A stretch of 45,895 bases of DNA from Elusimicrobiota bacterium (GCA_026388115.1 JAPLKK010000242.1:1-45895); one strand, 5' to 3'; positions 31,112 through 40,119 are shown, counted from the stretch's first letter. Numbers and translations are program-made. Notes: generated by a model not told the origin, from the letters alone.

Positions 31112-31919
31112 ATGATCCGACAACGAAGCTCGGTCGCGCGAATAAGGCCGTTCCGGCGTCTTGTCACGGCATGGGCATTGACGATTCTGTCGTTGAGCCT
31201 TGCGGCGCGCGTGCGGGCGCAGGCGCCACCGGTGGATCAGTCCAACGACATGATCGCGGTGAGCGCCGACATCGTGGAGATCTCGGGCTCCAACCAGCTC
31301 GACACGGGCTTCGCCTGGCCGCAGTTCAACGCGGGCATCAACTACTCGGAGAAGATGCCGATACCCGTCCCGGGCATCATCCGGATCAACGACTTCCAGA
31401 GGACCAGCCAGCTGTCGACCATCCTCAAGCTCATGGAGACCGAGGGCCACGCCCAGCTGTTGTCGAACCCGAAGGTCATCACGAAGACCGGCACGCAGGC
31501 GAACTTCGTGGTGGGCGGCGACCAGCCTTATCCGGTGACGAACGCGCAGGGCGTGGGCGTGGAGTTCAAGAAGTTCGGCGTCATCTTGAACATCCTGCCG
31601 GCCATCAACCCGAACAAGAAGGACTCGATCGTCCCAGCTCCAGCTCGAGGTGTCGAACCCGGACTTCTCCAAGCCGGTGACGGTCGGCAACACCTCGGTC
31701 CCCTCGATCGTCACCCGGCAGGTCCAGACGGAGGTCGAGATCAAGAGCGGGGAGACGCTGGTCATCGGCGGGCTCAAGTCGAGCTCGAAGAACGTCTCCA
31801 AGACCCGCATCCCGTGGATCGGCAGGCTCCCGGTCATCGGGGGGCTGTTCACCACCTCCAGCGTCATCGACCAGCAGACCTCGCTCTTCCTGTTCGTCAC
31901 CTTCGAGATCGTGAAGTAG
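31112..31919 (+). CDS. cpaC: short secretin (CpaC/RcpA-like), frame interrupted
   Basis: A signal peptide (LVTAWALTILSLSLAARVRA) is followed almost directly by the secretin domain: GYxx-type NQLDTGFAWPQFN, LKLMETEGHAQLLSNPKVIT, GTQANFVVGGDQPYPV, VEFKKFGVILNILPAI. Near 31637 the frame shifts; it resumes as LQLEVSNPDFSKPV, RQVQTEVEIKSGETLVIGGL and PVIGGLFTTSS to the stop at 31919. The break lies beside a CAGCTC tandem and corresponds to two bases lost or one gained. The whole is only about 269 residues: the N-terminal BON/N1 domains of CpaC (usually some 150 extra residues) are absent. The protein would form the outer-membrane gate of the pilus. The 80 bp before the start show no clear Shine-Dalgarno. 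Confidence 0.82.
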
Positions 31920-31928
31920 GCGGCAGCG

Positions 31929-34244
31929 ATGGAACCTAACCTCCCGGCGCCGTCGACGGGCCCGAAGACGGCGACGACGCAGACGCGGACGCCGGGAAGG
32001 GTCATCGCTTTCTCGGGGCCGAAGGAAGGCGTGGGCAAGACCAGCGTCTGCCTGAACCTCGCCCTCGCGTGGGCCGGCACGCAGAGCCGCAACGTCATCA
32101 TCGTGCACATGGACCCGCTGTGCCGCCAGGACGTGGCGTATCTGCTGGGGGTGCAGCCGCCGTCGTTGGCCAGCCTCGCCCAGACCGTGGGCCACGACGC
32201 GGCGGTCCTCGGCAAGCTGCTGAAGGGCCGCATCCCGATGTCGCAATGGGGCGTCGGCGTGCTGCCCTTGGGCGCCAAGCGCGCCGACGCGCTGACCGTC
32301 AGCCCCGAGATCATCATGCCGATCCTCGGGGCGCTGTCGGAGTCGTACGACCTGTTCATCGACGTGGACCCGTGCTTCCCGATGCAGATCTTCGCCTTCG
32401 ACATCGCGGACCTCGTCTTCTGGATGACCTTGCCCCAGCGCTCGCATTTCGAGGCGACCTACAACCTCTTCAACGACATCAAGGAGCTGCATTTCGCCCT
32501 CGACCGCTTCGAGATCATCGTCAACCAGGCGAACCTGCCCGGGGCTCTCGCGCCGAAGGAGGTCGAGCGGTTCTTCGCGGCGCTGAACAAGCGCGTGCTC
32601 TCGACGATGCCGTGGGAGGACCTGCTTCCCGAGTACTCGAACCTCGGGCGCATCGTGGTCGTGGAGCAGCCGCACTCCGATTGGGTGAAGGCGCTCAGGC
32701 CCCTGCTCGGCCGGCTCATGGAGGTCAAGCCCGCGCAGAAATCGTGGACGTTCACGGCGACCGCCGACTCCGATTTCAACTCCTCGGCCGACAATGTATG
32801 GCGCGCGAAAGGCAACGGCGCCGCGCCGGCCGCCGGGCAGCAGGGCTCCTCGTCCTCCTCCTCGGCGATCAAGGTCGTCAAGCAGGGGGACGTCGCCAGC
32901 GGCAACCCTCCCTTCTGGGACGAGCTCAAGGGGAAGGTCCACAAGAACGTCGTGAGCGCCTTGGAGACCGAGCGCATCCGCATCACCGACTCGGCGGAGG
33001 TGAACAAGGAGCTGCGCGCCAAGGTCGGCCAGATCATCGAGAACCTCCTGCAGAAGGAGGTCAACCTGCCGCTCTCGCGCGACCAGCGCGGCCGCTTCGT
33101 CGGCGAGCTGGTCGACGAGATCCTGGGCTTGGGCCCGCTCGAAGAGCTGATGCGGGACCCGAGCATCAACGAGATCATGGTCAACGCCCCGGACAAGGTC
33201 TATATCGAGCGCGCCGGCAAGCTGGTGCTGACGCCGCTGCGCTTCCGCGACGACGACCAGATCATCCAAGTCATGAAGCGCATCGTCGCCCCCATCGGCC
33301 GCCGCATCGACGAGTCGGTGCCGCTGGTGGACGCCCGCTTGAAGGACGGCTCGCGCGTCAACGGCATCATCGCGCCGCTGGCCGTGTCGGGGCCGACGCT
33401 CACCATCCGGCGGTTCTCGGCCAAGCCCTTCACGGCCAAGGACCTCATCACCAAGGGCTCGATCGCGGCGGACTTCGTCGATTTCTTGAAGGCCTGCGTG
33501 CTGTGCAAGAAGAACATCATCATCTCGGGCGGAACCGGCACCGGTAAGACCACCTTCCTCAACATGCTCTCGAACTACATCCCGGAAGACGAGCGCATCA
33601 TCACCGTCGAGGACACCGCCGAGCTCAAGCTCCAGCAGGACCACTGGGTGCGCCTGGAGAGCCGCCCGCCCAACGTCGAGGGCAAGGGCGAGATCACGAT
33701 CCGCGACCTCGTCAAGAACTGCCTGCGCATGCGCCCCGACCGCATCGTCGTCGGCGAGTGCCGCGGCGCCGAGGCCTTGGACATGCTGCAGGCGATGAAC
33801 ACCGGCCACGAAGGCTCGCTCGCCACCATCCACGCGAACACGCCCCGCGACGCCCTTTCCCGCATGGCGGCCATGTGCCTGATGTCCGGCACCGACCTGC
33901 CGATGTTCGTGCTGCGCGAGATGATCTCCTCGGCCGTGCATCTCATCGTGCAGATCTCGCGCTTCGCCGACGGTACCCGCAAGGTCACCTACATCTCCGA
34001 GGTCACCGGCAGGGATGAGAACCAGATCCTCATGCAGGAGCTGTTCCGCTACCACCAGACGGGGACCGACGAGTCGGGACGGACCCTCGGGGACTTCTCC
34101 GGCTGCGGCGTGCCGCCGAAGTTCTTCGAGGAGTTCAAGCAGAAGGGCATGACCATCCCCCTGGAGCTTTTCTACACGAAGGACCAGAAGGCGCGGATCG
34201 CGGGCGGGATGACGGCGCAGCAGGCGCTTCAGAGGGGAAGATGA
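31929..34244 (+). CDS. tadA: TadZ-TadA fusion: MinD-like ATPase joined to pilus assembly ATPase
   Basis: 771 residues in one uninterrupted frame. Residues about 22-270 are a TadZ/CpaE-type MinD fold with the deviant Walker [10 protein letters not shown] (30-38), [18 protein letters not shown], and [14 protein letters not shown] Ser-rich linker ([12 protein letters not shown]) follows. From about 330 comes a complete TadA/CpaF secretion ATPase: [19 protein letters not shown], Walker [12 protein letters not shown] (about 533-541), the Asp box [12 protein letters not shown], Walker [13 protein letters not shown] and the His box [12 protein letters not shown]. TadZ normally is a separate protein that positions the machine at the pole; here it is tethered to the motor. 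The ATG of the next gene overlaps the stop (ATGA). Both nucleotide sites look intact. Confidence 0.92.
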   Translation: MEPNLPAPSTGPKTATTQTRTPGRVIAFSGPKEGVGKTSVCLNLALAWAGTQSRNVIIVHMDPLCRQDVAYLLGVQPPSLASLAQTVGHDAAVLGKLLKGRIPMSQWGVGVLPLGAKRADALTVSPEIIMPILGALSESYDLFIDVDPCFPMQIFAFDIADLVFWMTLPQRSHFEATYNLFNDIKELHFALDRFEIIVNQANLPGALAPKEVERFFAALNKRVLSTMPWEDLLPEYSNLGRIVVVEQPHSDWVKALRPLLGRLMEVKPAQKSWTFTATADSDFNSSADNVWRAKGNGAAPAAGQQGSSSSSSAIKVVKQGDVASGNPPFWDELKGKVHKNVVSALETERIRITDSAEVNKELRAKVGQIIENLLQKEVNLPLSRDQRGRFVGELVDEILGLGPLEELMRDPSINEIMVNAPDKVYIERAGKLVLTPLRFRDDDQIIQVMKRIVAPIGRRIDESVPLVDARLKDGSRVNGIIAPLAVSGPTLTIRRFSAKPFTAKDLITKGSIAADFVDFLKACVLCKKNIIISGGTGTGKTTFLNMLSNYIPEDERIITVEDTAELKLQQDHWVRLESRPPNVEGKGEITIRDLVKNCLRMRPDRIVVGECRGAEALDMLQAMNTGHEGSLATIHANTPRDALSRMAAMCLMSGTDLPMFVLREMISSAVHLIVQISRFADGTRKVTYISEVTGRDENQILMQELFRYHQTGTDESGRTLGDFSGCGVPPKFFEEFKQKGMTIPLELFYTKDQKARIAGGMTAQQALQRGR

Positions 34245-34726
34245 CGATACAGGCGGTGACTGCCAGAGAGATTCGCGAGATTCTCCCGCGGAGAATGTCG
34301 CGAATGTCTCTGGCTGTCACCCTCCTTGTCATTCTTGTCGCGGGAGCACTCTCGCCGGCCGGCGCCCAGTGGACCAACGAGCAGATCAAGTTCCTCGCCG
34401 ACCAGCAGACGGGGGCGGAGGCGCATTCCCAGTATTTCTACCACTACTTCAAGAAGGACCGCGATCCGAACCTCAAGCCGCCCCAGTGGGTGGATGAGAC
34501 GCTCGACGCGATGATCCGCCGGCCGGTCTGGCAGGACCCCGAGGAGGGCATCCTCAACGAGGCCCAGCTGTGGCAGGCGCCGGCCGCGGTGCTCTACGAG
34601 TTCTTCCAACACACGCGCAAGACCTTCTCGCCCGAGCACGGCGGGGCGTTCGCCCCGCCCGGGAGCCTCATCAAGGACTACGAGGACGCCCGCACGCGCT
34701 TCCAGATGGCGCTCGACCGGCTGTAA
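34241..34726 (+). CDS. exported N-terminal segment preceding TadB, probably one gene with it
   Basis: 161 residues from ATG 34241 (ATGA overlap with tadA). Residues about 6-27 are encoded by a 67-bp imperfect palindrome and lead into a hydrophobic core LLVILVAGALSPAGAQ, a signal peptide. The remainder is an unassigned helical domain (WTNEQIKFLADQQTG, LWQAPAAVLYEFFQH, YEDARTRFQMALDRL) ending at TAA 34724-34726. Immediately past the stop, the next frame reads SQDTKRYESCVIAIATL, which continues the helix naturally. This suggests a one-base loss (or two-base gain) has cut a longer TadB-type protein in two. As a separate protein it would be periplasmic. No known family is recognised. Confidence 0.65.
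   Translation: MTIQAVTAREIREILPRRMSRMSLAVTLLVILVAGALSPAGAQWTNEQIKFLADQQTGAEAHSQYFYHYFKKDRDPNLKPPQWVDETLDAMIRRPVWQDPEEGILNEAQLWQAPAAVLYEFFQHTRKTFSPEHGGAFAPPGSLIKDYEDARTRFQMALDRL
34255..34321. repeat. 67-bp imperfect palindrome inside a coding start
   Basis: 32-bp arms pairing at 29 positions around CGC. The ends are GGTGACTGCC and GGCTGTCACC. Same total length and ends as the perfect palindrome at 14549, but the interior is different (GATTCGCGAGATTC). It is translated in the same frame: V-T-A near its start, L-A-V-T-L-L across its end. Two ATGs in the right arm (34295, 34304) could serve as alternative starts. Confidence 0.88.
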
Positions 34727-35709
34727 GCCAGGACACCAAGCGCTACGAGTCCTGCGTGATCGCCATCGCGACCTTGAGCAACAACGCCTTCGACGTCCTG
34801 CACCACCAGCCGCGCGGCTACGCGCCGCCGCAGAAAGATACCTCCAGCGCCGCGACGCCGCTGCTCCTCAAGATGATCGGCATGCTGCTCGCCTTCGGCG
34901 CGCTCTGGACGCTCGGCTCGATGAACTCCGAGCGGATCGCGGGGTACGTCGAGGGTCACCTCAAGCGCAGCCGCGAATGGGCGCTCGAGTTCAACCGGCA
35001 GTTCGTGCAGGTGAAGGTGCAGTACCTGGTCTTCGCCCCGATGGGCGTGGCGATGCTGTTGGGCATCCTCACCTTCAATATCTTCGGTTTCCTCCTCCTG
35101 ACGGGCGGCGGCGTCTACGTCGGCATGAACTTCCCGAACTGGCTGCTGAACTTCGTGCGCACCCGCCGCGGCAAGCGCGTCGAGGCGCAGCTGATGGACG
35201 CGATGGTCCTGCTGTCGAACTCGCTGAAGTCGGGCCTCGACATCGTCCAGGGCTTCGAGCTGGTGGCGCGCGACCTCGTGCCGCCGATCTCCGAGGAGTT
35301 CGGGCTCATCATCAAGAACTACCAGCTCGGCCAGACCTTCGAGCGGGCCCTGGAGGGCATGGAGGACCGCGTCGCCAGCCGCCTGCTGTCCTACGTCATC
35401 AAGGCCATCGTCATCCAGCGGACGGTGGGAGGAAACCTCACCAAGATCTTCGACCGCATCGTCGAGAACATCCGCGAGGAGGGCCGGCTCGAGGAGAAGA
35501 TGCAGGCGTTGACCGCCCAGCAGCGCATCCAGTCCATCGTCGTCGGCATCATGCCCTGGGGCATGGTGATCCTGATGTCCATCTTCCAGCCGGAGGTCAT
35601 GGCGAAATACTACTTCTCGCCCCTCGGCGTGCTGACGGTGCTGTTCTGCGCGTTCTGGATGTCGATCGGCATGAGCATCGTGCGTAAACTGGGACAGATA
35701 ACGGTATAG
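34727..35709 (+). CDS. tadB: TadB-like pilus assembly membrane protein (frame broken at its 5' side)
   Basis: About 327 codons open from the frame break; GTG 34756 is the first usable start inside it if it is separate. Hydrophobic segments: MLLAFGALWTLGSM (about 40-60), then MGVAMLLGILTFNIFGFLLLTGGGVYVGM, and two at the C-terminus (IMPWGMVILMSIF, GVLTVLFCAFWMSIG). Between them is the type II secretion F domain: LMDAMVLLSNSLKSGLDIVQGF, ARDLVPPISEEFG, LGQTFERALEGMEDRV, VQRTVGGNLTKIFD. TadB and TadC form the inner-membrane platform on which TadA acts. The gene lies directly between tadA and tadC. The region before the first membrane segment probably belongs with the exported segment upstream. 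Confidence 0.88.
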
Positions 35710-35711
35710 CG

Positions 35712-36605
35712 ATGGAAGGCCAAGCGTTCCACTGGCTGTTGATGATCGTCGGGATCCTCGGATCCATGGCGGCCTTCACGACGGTCCAGCGCTTCTTCGC
35801 TCCCCCGCCGCCCGACGACGCGGGCTTGGCGGGGCTCGCCCCGAAGCAGCCGGGCCAGATGTCCGCCTTCGATTCCATCAATCCCAACGGCGGCTTCGTG
35901 GACCGCCTCGACTGGTTCTTCGTCCACAACATCGGCCTCGGCCCCAAGCTCGAAGGCCTGCATATGCTCCTGGGCGCTCCCGAGAAGCCGACGGCCCTGA
36001 CGATCCTGCACTGGAAAGAAGCCTGCATGCTCACCATCCCCGCCTTCCTCTGCTATATGGCCGAGGGCTTCATCCCGCTCATCCTCATGCCGGTCTGCTT
36101 CATGATCCCCGACTGGTACCTCGGGGGCCGCATCAAAGAGCGCCAGGACAACATCATCCGCAACTTCCCGTCGCTGGTGGACCTCGCGGCCCTGACGATC
36201 GAGTCGGGCCTCGACTACATGACCGCCTTCGACCGCATCATCAAGCAGGCCAAGAAGAAGACGGAGCTCGAGGTGGAGTTCGAGAAGACCATCTCGGAGG
36301 TCCAGCTCGGCTACTCGCGGCGCGAGGCCCTGCGGCGCATGGCGATGCGCACCGGCCTGCAGGACATCCGCTCCTTCGTCGGCCTCATCATCCAGTCCGA
36401 CGAACTGGGCACGAGCCTCGTCGACCTCTTGCGCTCCTACGCGGCGGACATGCGGTTCAGGCGGCTCAACAAGGCCGAGAAGGTCGCCGCCCAGGCCGCG
36501 ACGAAGATGCTCATCCCCATCTTCCTGTTCATCTTCCCGACCGTGTTCATCCTGATGCTGGCGCCCATGATGATGAACCTGTTCCAGGGAGGGCTGGGGT
36601 TCTAG
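35712..36605 (+). CDS. tadC: TadC-like pilus assembly membrane protein
   Basis: 297 residues. TM1 is at about 8-25 (LLMIVGILGSMAAFTTV), followed by a Pro-rich loop. Two close segments lie at about 105-140 (ACMLTIPAFLCYMAEGFIPLILMPVCFMI in two parts). The F domain follows: RNFPSLVDLAALTIESGLDYMTAFDRI, ISEVQLGYSRREALRRMA, FVGLIIQSDELGTSLVDLL. It ends with a membrane segment (LIPIFLFIFPTVFILMLAPMM). It is the partner of TadB in the pilus inner-membrane platform. Two bases separate it from tadB, and its TAG is followed at once by the ATG of the next gene. No break or missing part is seen. Confidence 0.9.
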   Translation: MEGQAFHWLLMIVGILGSMAAFTTVQRFFAPPPPDDAGLAGLAPKQPGQMSAFDSINPNGGFVDRLDWFFVHNIGLGPKLEGLHMLLGAPEKPTALTILHWKEACMLTIPAFLCYMAEGFIPLILMPVCFMIPDWYLGGRIKERQDNIIRNFPSLVDLAALTIESGLDYMTAFDRIIKQAKKKTELEVEFEKTISEVQLGYSRREALRRMAMRTGLQDIRSFVGLIIQSDELGTSLVDLLRSYAADMRFRRLNKAEKVAAQAATKMLIPIFLFIFPTVFILMLAPMMMNLFQGGLGF

Positions 36606-37970
36606 ATGACCGCCCTCGCCCTCGTCGTAGCCGCCCTCGGAGCCGCCGGGGCTCTAGCGCAGGACGCCGGCAAGCCGGCCGATCGCCGCGCCGACCCCGA
36701 GAGCCTGTTCTTCAACATGTCGAAGATCAACCTGGGCACGATCACCAGCGACGAGGACCGCAAGCGCTACCTGTACTCGATCCAGCTCGAGAAGGCGCGC
36801 ATCACCCGCAAGACGCTGCGCGCCGTCTACGAGAACGCCTACGACCTGTACAAGGCGGGCGATTACGAGGGCAGCCGCGAGCTGACGAACAAGATCCTGA
36901 CCGTGGACCCGGGCTTCGAGGATGCGGCGATCCTGCAGCGCGCTTCCATCGAGCTCAACGGCTCGCGCAAGCCGTTCGTGTCCGAGAAGAAGCTCGTCGA
37001 CGACCGCTTCGAGGAGGGCATGGCCTTCTACCGGCAGGGGCGCGTCGTCGAAGCCTCCGAGAAGTGGGAAGAGGCGGTGAAGCTCGCGCCCGGCAATCTC
37101 AAGGCGCGCTACTGGCTCAAGAAGTCCCGCGGCGAGATCGCCGACGAGCATTTCCGGCGCGGCCAGAAGGCGTACCGCCAGCACCGCCTGCGGGAAGCCC
37201 TCGACCAGTGGTACGCCGCCCTCGTGCTCAATCCCAGGTATCCCCGGCTGGTGGGCGCGATCAGCAAGGTCGAGTCCGAGGTCCGCGAGCAGGACTCCAA
37301 CGACAAGCTGCAGGCCGCGCTGAACCTCTATGCCCAGGGCAAGACCGACGAGGCCTTGAGGCAGCTCGACGGCGTGCTCCAGATCGAGCCGGGCGACGCC
37401 CGCGCGACGAAGCTCATCGGGGAGATCCGCCTCGAGGTGGCCAACCAGCATGTCGCCGAGGGGCGGCGCCTCTACGAGAGCCGCAACTACGACGGGGCCA
37501 TCGGCGAGTGGAAGAAGGCCGTGACCTACGGCTACGACACGCGCTCATCCGACCAGCTCGTCGCCCGCGCCCGCGACCAGAAGCGCCGGGAGGCGGACGC
37601 GAAGACCAAGACCGAGCAGGACCGCCAGCGGCGCGCCGAGGAGGCGCGCCAGCGCGAGGAGGAGGCGGCCCGCAAGGCGGAGGAGGAGCATAAGAAGCAG
37701 GAGGAGGAGAACAAGAAGCAGCTCGAGGTGAGCAAGGCCGACACGCCCAAGGTGAACCCGACGAACATGGCGGGGGTGCCTGCCGCTACCTCGGAGAACG
37801 ACAAGCGCGAGGCGGTCAAGCACTGGAACGCCGGCATCATCTTCTACCAGAAGGGCGACTACGAGAAGGCGCGCGACGAGTGGCAGATCTGCAAGCAGAT
37901 GGATCCCTCGAACTCCGATTGCGTGACGGGCCTGCAGCGCATCGACCAATCCTACGGGTCGGGGCCGTAA
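36606..37970 (+). CDS. exported TPR protein of the Tad locus
   Basis: 454 residues. Signal peptide ALALVVAALGAAGALA. At least six TPR-like units can be counted, for example ENAYDLYKAGDYEGSRELTNKI, FEEGMAFYRQGRVVEASEKWEEAVKLAP, RRGQKAYRQHRLREALDQWYAALVL, AALNLYAQGKTDEALRQL and EGRRLYESRNYDGAIGEWKKAV (each described here in part). Next come a highly charged Glu/Lys/Arg coiled segment (about 320-375) and a final TPR unit near the C-terminus (IIFYQKGDYEKARDEWQ). It probably acts in the periplasm as the TadD-like assembly/pilotin factor, which in other tad loci is also a TPR protein after tadC. Its ATG directly follows the tadC stop. Confidence 0.8.
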   Translation: MTALALVVAALGAAGALAQDAGKPADRRADPESLFFNMSKINLGTITSDEDRKRYLYSIQLEKARITRKTLRAVYENAYDLYKAGDYEGSRELTNKILTVDPGFEDAAILQRASIELNGSRKPFVSEKKLVDDRFEEGMAFYRQGRVVEASEKWEEAVKLAPGNLKARYWLKKSRGEIADEHFRRGQKAYRQHRLREALDQWYAALVLNPRYPRLVGAISKVESEVREQDSNDKLQAALNLYAQGKTDEALRQLDGVLQIEPGDARATKLIGEIRLEVANQHVAEGRRLYESRNYDGAIGEWKKAVTYGYDTRSSDQLVARARDQKRREADAKTKTEQDRQRRAEEARQREEEAARKAEEEHKKQEEENKKQLEVSKADTPKVNPTNMAGVPAATSENDKREAVKHWNAGIIFYQKGDYEKARDEWQICKQMDPSNSDCVTGLQRIDQSYGSGP

Positions 37971-37971
37971 G

Positions 37972-38382
37972 ATGAGGGCCCTGATGATCGCCGCCGTCTT
38001 GTCCCTTGTCGTCAGCCCGGCCGGGGCCAAGCCGCGCGCCAAGAAAAAATCCATGTTCCCCGACCTCCCGGTGCAGTCGAAGGCGGAGCGCGCGGCCGGG
38101 CTGTGGCAGGCCGGGACCTTCGCGACCAGCAAGGGCGACTACGATCTCGCCGTGCGCCAGTTCGAGGGCTGCCTGAAGGCCGACCCGAAGAGCGCCGACT
38201 GCAAGAGCGCGCTCAAGGAAGCCAAATATAATCTTAAAATGAACCCGGTAGCGCATAAGAAGCGAAAGCCCAAGAAGGCCGCGGCGACGGCCGCGCCGGG
38301 GCAGGCGGACAGCGCCAAGGCGGCGGAAGCGGGGGCGGCGGCTCCGGCGCCGGCCGGGGCTCCTCAAGGAGGCACGCAGTGA
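37972..38382 (+). CDS. small exported protein with one TPR-like unit
   Basis: 136 residues. Signal peptide ALMIAAVLSLVVSPAGA, then a basic stretch (KPRAKKKS), a TPR-like helix pair (AAGLWQAGTFATSKGDYDLA and VRQFEGCLKADPKSADC, overlapping), and a low-complexity Ala/Pro/Gly tail after KKRKPKKAA. The unit closely resembles the last TPR of the preceding protein (KGDYEKARDEW, then CKQMDPSNSDC), so the two genes may share origin. One base separates it from that gene, and its stop overlaps the next gene's GTG. Function unknown, presumably linked to the pilus machine or the downstream sensor. Confidence 0.7.
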   Translation: MRALMIAAVLSLVVSPAGAKPRAKKKSMFPDLPVQSKAERAAGLWQAGTFATSKGDYDLAVRQFEGCLKADPKSADCKSALKEAKYNLKMNPVAHKKRKPKKAAATAAPGQADSAKAAEAGAAAPAPAGAPQGGTQ

Positions 38383-39512
38383 GACTTGCCGCGAAATGGT
38401 TTTTGTGGTTTTTGGGCATCGGCGCCTATGTGATGTTCTTGGGCGGCATCTTCTATTACAACCTCTTCAAGTGGACCTTCGACGAGAAGCTGAAGCAGGA
38501 AGCCATCGACATGGTCCGCGTCTACGCCCCGACCCTGATCAAGGGGCTCTCGAAGAGCCAGTACGCGATCAGCTTCGACGAGTTCGACATCATTACCAAG
38601 GGCATCTCCAAAGACGAGCGCGTCGCCTGGCTCGTCTATCTGAACCGGTTCGGCGAGGTGCGCTGGTTCAAGGACCCGAGCGCCATCGGCAAGCCGTTCG
38701 ACGAGTTCTCGAAGATCCAGCCGCCGCCCACCGACGCCATCGAGCAGGCCTACCTCTCGAAGACCCCCAAGGTGCGCGCCGTGCCCAAGCAGGCCTTCTA
38801 CGAGATCGCGATCCCGCTGGCGGTGCGCGGCGACGTCATGGGCATCGTGGACATGCAGGTCTCGCGCCAGGGGGTCGAGAACATCATCTCGAAGGCGATG
38901 CAGAAGTACGTCATCGGCGCCATCGGCGTGCTGTTCCTCATCGGCATCCCGCTCTACTTCTTCATGCACCACTTCGTGATCAACCCGCTCTTGACGCTGC
39001 GCGACGCCATCGAGGCGATCGGCTTCAAGAACCTCGAGCTGAAGTTCCAGGCGCGCAAGGACGAGGTCGGCGACATCGCCAACGTGCTCGACATCTTCCT
39101 GCGCAAGGTGAAGGCCGAGCTGGCCAACGTCCAGGTGCGCGAGAAGCAGCGCGGCGTGGCGGAGCAGCGGTGGTGGCAGTCGATCCTGCAGGCCATCGTG
39201 TCGAAGAGCCACCACGCCATCGTCGTCGACGAGGACAATACGGTCCTGTACACGAACTTCGCGGTGACGGCGACGGTGGATCCCGCGACGAAGCTGCACC
39301 TCTTGGACGTGGTGGACAACCAGCAGCAGGACGTGCTGCGGCTGGTCGGCGTGGCGCTGGACAGGCCGAACCAGGTCGTGGAGACGGACACCGTCTTCCG
39401 CCAGGAGGCCTGCCACGTCCGCGCGGTCCACTTGGAGGAGGAAGGCGAGCTGCGCCGCACCCTCATCCTCTTCGAGCCCAAGCGCGCGCAGACCGGAACC
39501 TATCCAGCCTAG
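38379..39512 (+). CDS. membrane sensor with periplasmic, HAMP and PAS-like parts, no kinase
   Basis: 377 residues from GTG 38379 (GTGA overlap). TM1 is at about 6-29 (FLWFLGIGAYVMFLGGIFYY). A periplasmic domain of about 150 residues with Cache-like character follows (VAWLVYLNRFGEVRWF, YEIAIPLAVRGDVMGIVDM). TM2 is at about 185-205 (YVIGAIGVLFLIGIPLYFF). Next is a HAMP linker (VINPLLTLRDAIEAIG through DEVGDIANVLDIF), then a PAS-like domain (ILQAIVSKSHHAIVVDEDNTVLYTN in two parts) to the end. No HisKA, ATPase, GGDEF or methyl-accepting domain follows, so the output must come from a partner protein. The operon position links it to the Tad genes upstream. The nearby kinase at 41460 has a similar sensor plan and could be that partner, by inference. 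Confidence 0.8.
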   Translation: MRLAAKWFLWFLGIGAYVMFLGGIFYYNLFKWTFDEKLKQEAIDMVRVYAPTLIKGLSKSQYAISFDEFDIITKGISKDERVAWLVYLNRFGEVRWFKDPSAIGKPFDEFSKIQPPPTDAIEQAYLSKTPKVRAVPKQAFYEIAIPLAVRGDVMGIVDMQVSRQGVENIISKAMQKYVIGAIGVLFLIGIPLYFFMHHFVINPLLTLRDAIEAIGFKNLELKFQARKDEVGDIANVLDIFLRKVKAELANVQVREKQRGVAEQRWWQSILQAIVSKSHHAIVVDEDNTVLYTNFAVTATVDPATKLHLLDVVDNQQQDVLRLVGVALDRPNQVVETDTVFRQEACHVRAVHLEEEGELRRTLILFEPKRAQTGTYPA

Positions 39513-39578
39513 CGGCGCGGGGCGTGCCCGGTATCGCTAGGTATTCCTTTCCTTAAATCTTATACTCCTTGGGCCTCC

Positions 39579-39607
39579 TTGCGTGGGGGGGCCATTATTG
39601 CTATATA
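39579..39607 (+). promoter_or_regulatory. promoter TTGCGT-17-TATATA before the four-TM protein gene
   Basis: -35 TTGCGT (39579-39584), 17-bp spacer, TATATA (39602-39607). A leader of about 45 nt follows, with AAGGAG (39646-39651) 8 nt before the ATG at 39660. A conventional promoter and Shine-Dalgarno. Confidence 0.55.
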
Positions 39608-39659
39608 GCGACGGGGACGTGACGACGATAAAAGCCAAGAAAGACAAGGAGATACCGGG

Positions 39660-40097
39660 ATGAGCTACCAGATCAAGAGAATCGACCCCTATTGGATGAC
39701 TCATCCTTTGGTCCCGATCCTTGTCGCGGCGGGAGCGGTGATCGCTCTCATCGGCCATCAGACGGACCGCAACTTCATCGGCATCGTGGGGGTCGTGGTG
39801 ATGGGCGTGGCCGTGCTGGTCGCCACCAAGCCCGTCCTGTCCGCCGTGCTGGGGACGCTCGGGGTGTTCGGCGGGCTCGTCACCTTTGTCGTGCTTCCGA
39901 ATCCCCAGATGGTGGGCATGTCCCTCATCCTAAAGCTCTTGTCGACGCTGCTTTTCGCGGCGCTCTACATGGTGCTGATGGACGCCTTGGTCCTGGCCAT
40001 CGCTTTCCTTTATAACCTCTTCGGCGCCGGCCTGCGGGGCATCAGCCTCGACCTCGAGGAAGCGGCGGGAGAGGAAGCGCCGGGAGAGGGGGTCTAA
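39660..40097 (+). CDS. small integral membrane protein, four predicted membrane segments
   Basis: 145 residues. Membrane segments are at about 17-32 (PLVPILVAAGAVIALIG), 37-56 (NFIGIVGVVVMGVAVLVAT), 60-80 (SAVLGTLGVFGGLVTFVVL) and 88-122 (long, possibly two: LILKLLSTLLFAALYMVLM, LVLAIAFLYNLFGAG). The acidic tail (DLEEAAGEEAPGEG) should be cytoplasmic. No family is recognised. It has its own promoter and a good Shine-Dalgarno, and is followed after 22 bp by an OmpR-like regulator gene, with which it may be co-transcribed. A role as a membrane partner of that regulator is possible but unsupported by motif. Confidence 0.8.
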   Translation: MSYQIKRIDPYWMTHPLVPILVAAGAVIALIGHQTDRNFIGIVGVVVMGVAVLVATKPVLSAVLGTLGVFGGLVTFVVLPNPQMVGMSLILKLLSTLLFAALYMVLMDALVLAIAFLYNLFGAGLRGISLDLEEAAGEEAPGEGV

Positions 40098-40119
40098 ACT
40101 GGTCGCTCCCCGGCCCGCC

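Noticed and set aside
31055-31165. Small ORF with ELKRCIEYECDIYDPTT before the secretin
   Set aside because: No clear start or Shine-Dalgarno; it overlaps the secretin's signal peptide in another frame. It could be a remnant, but there is no support.
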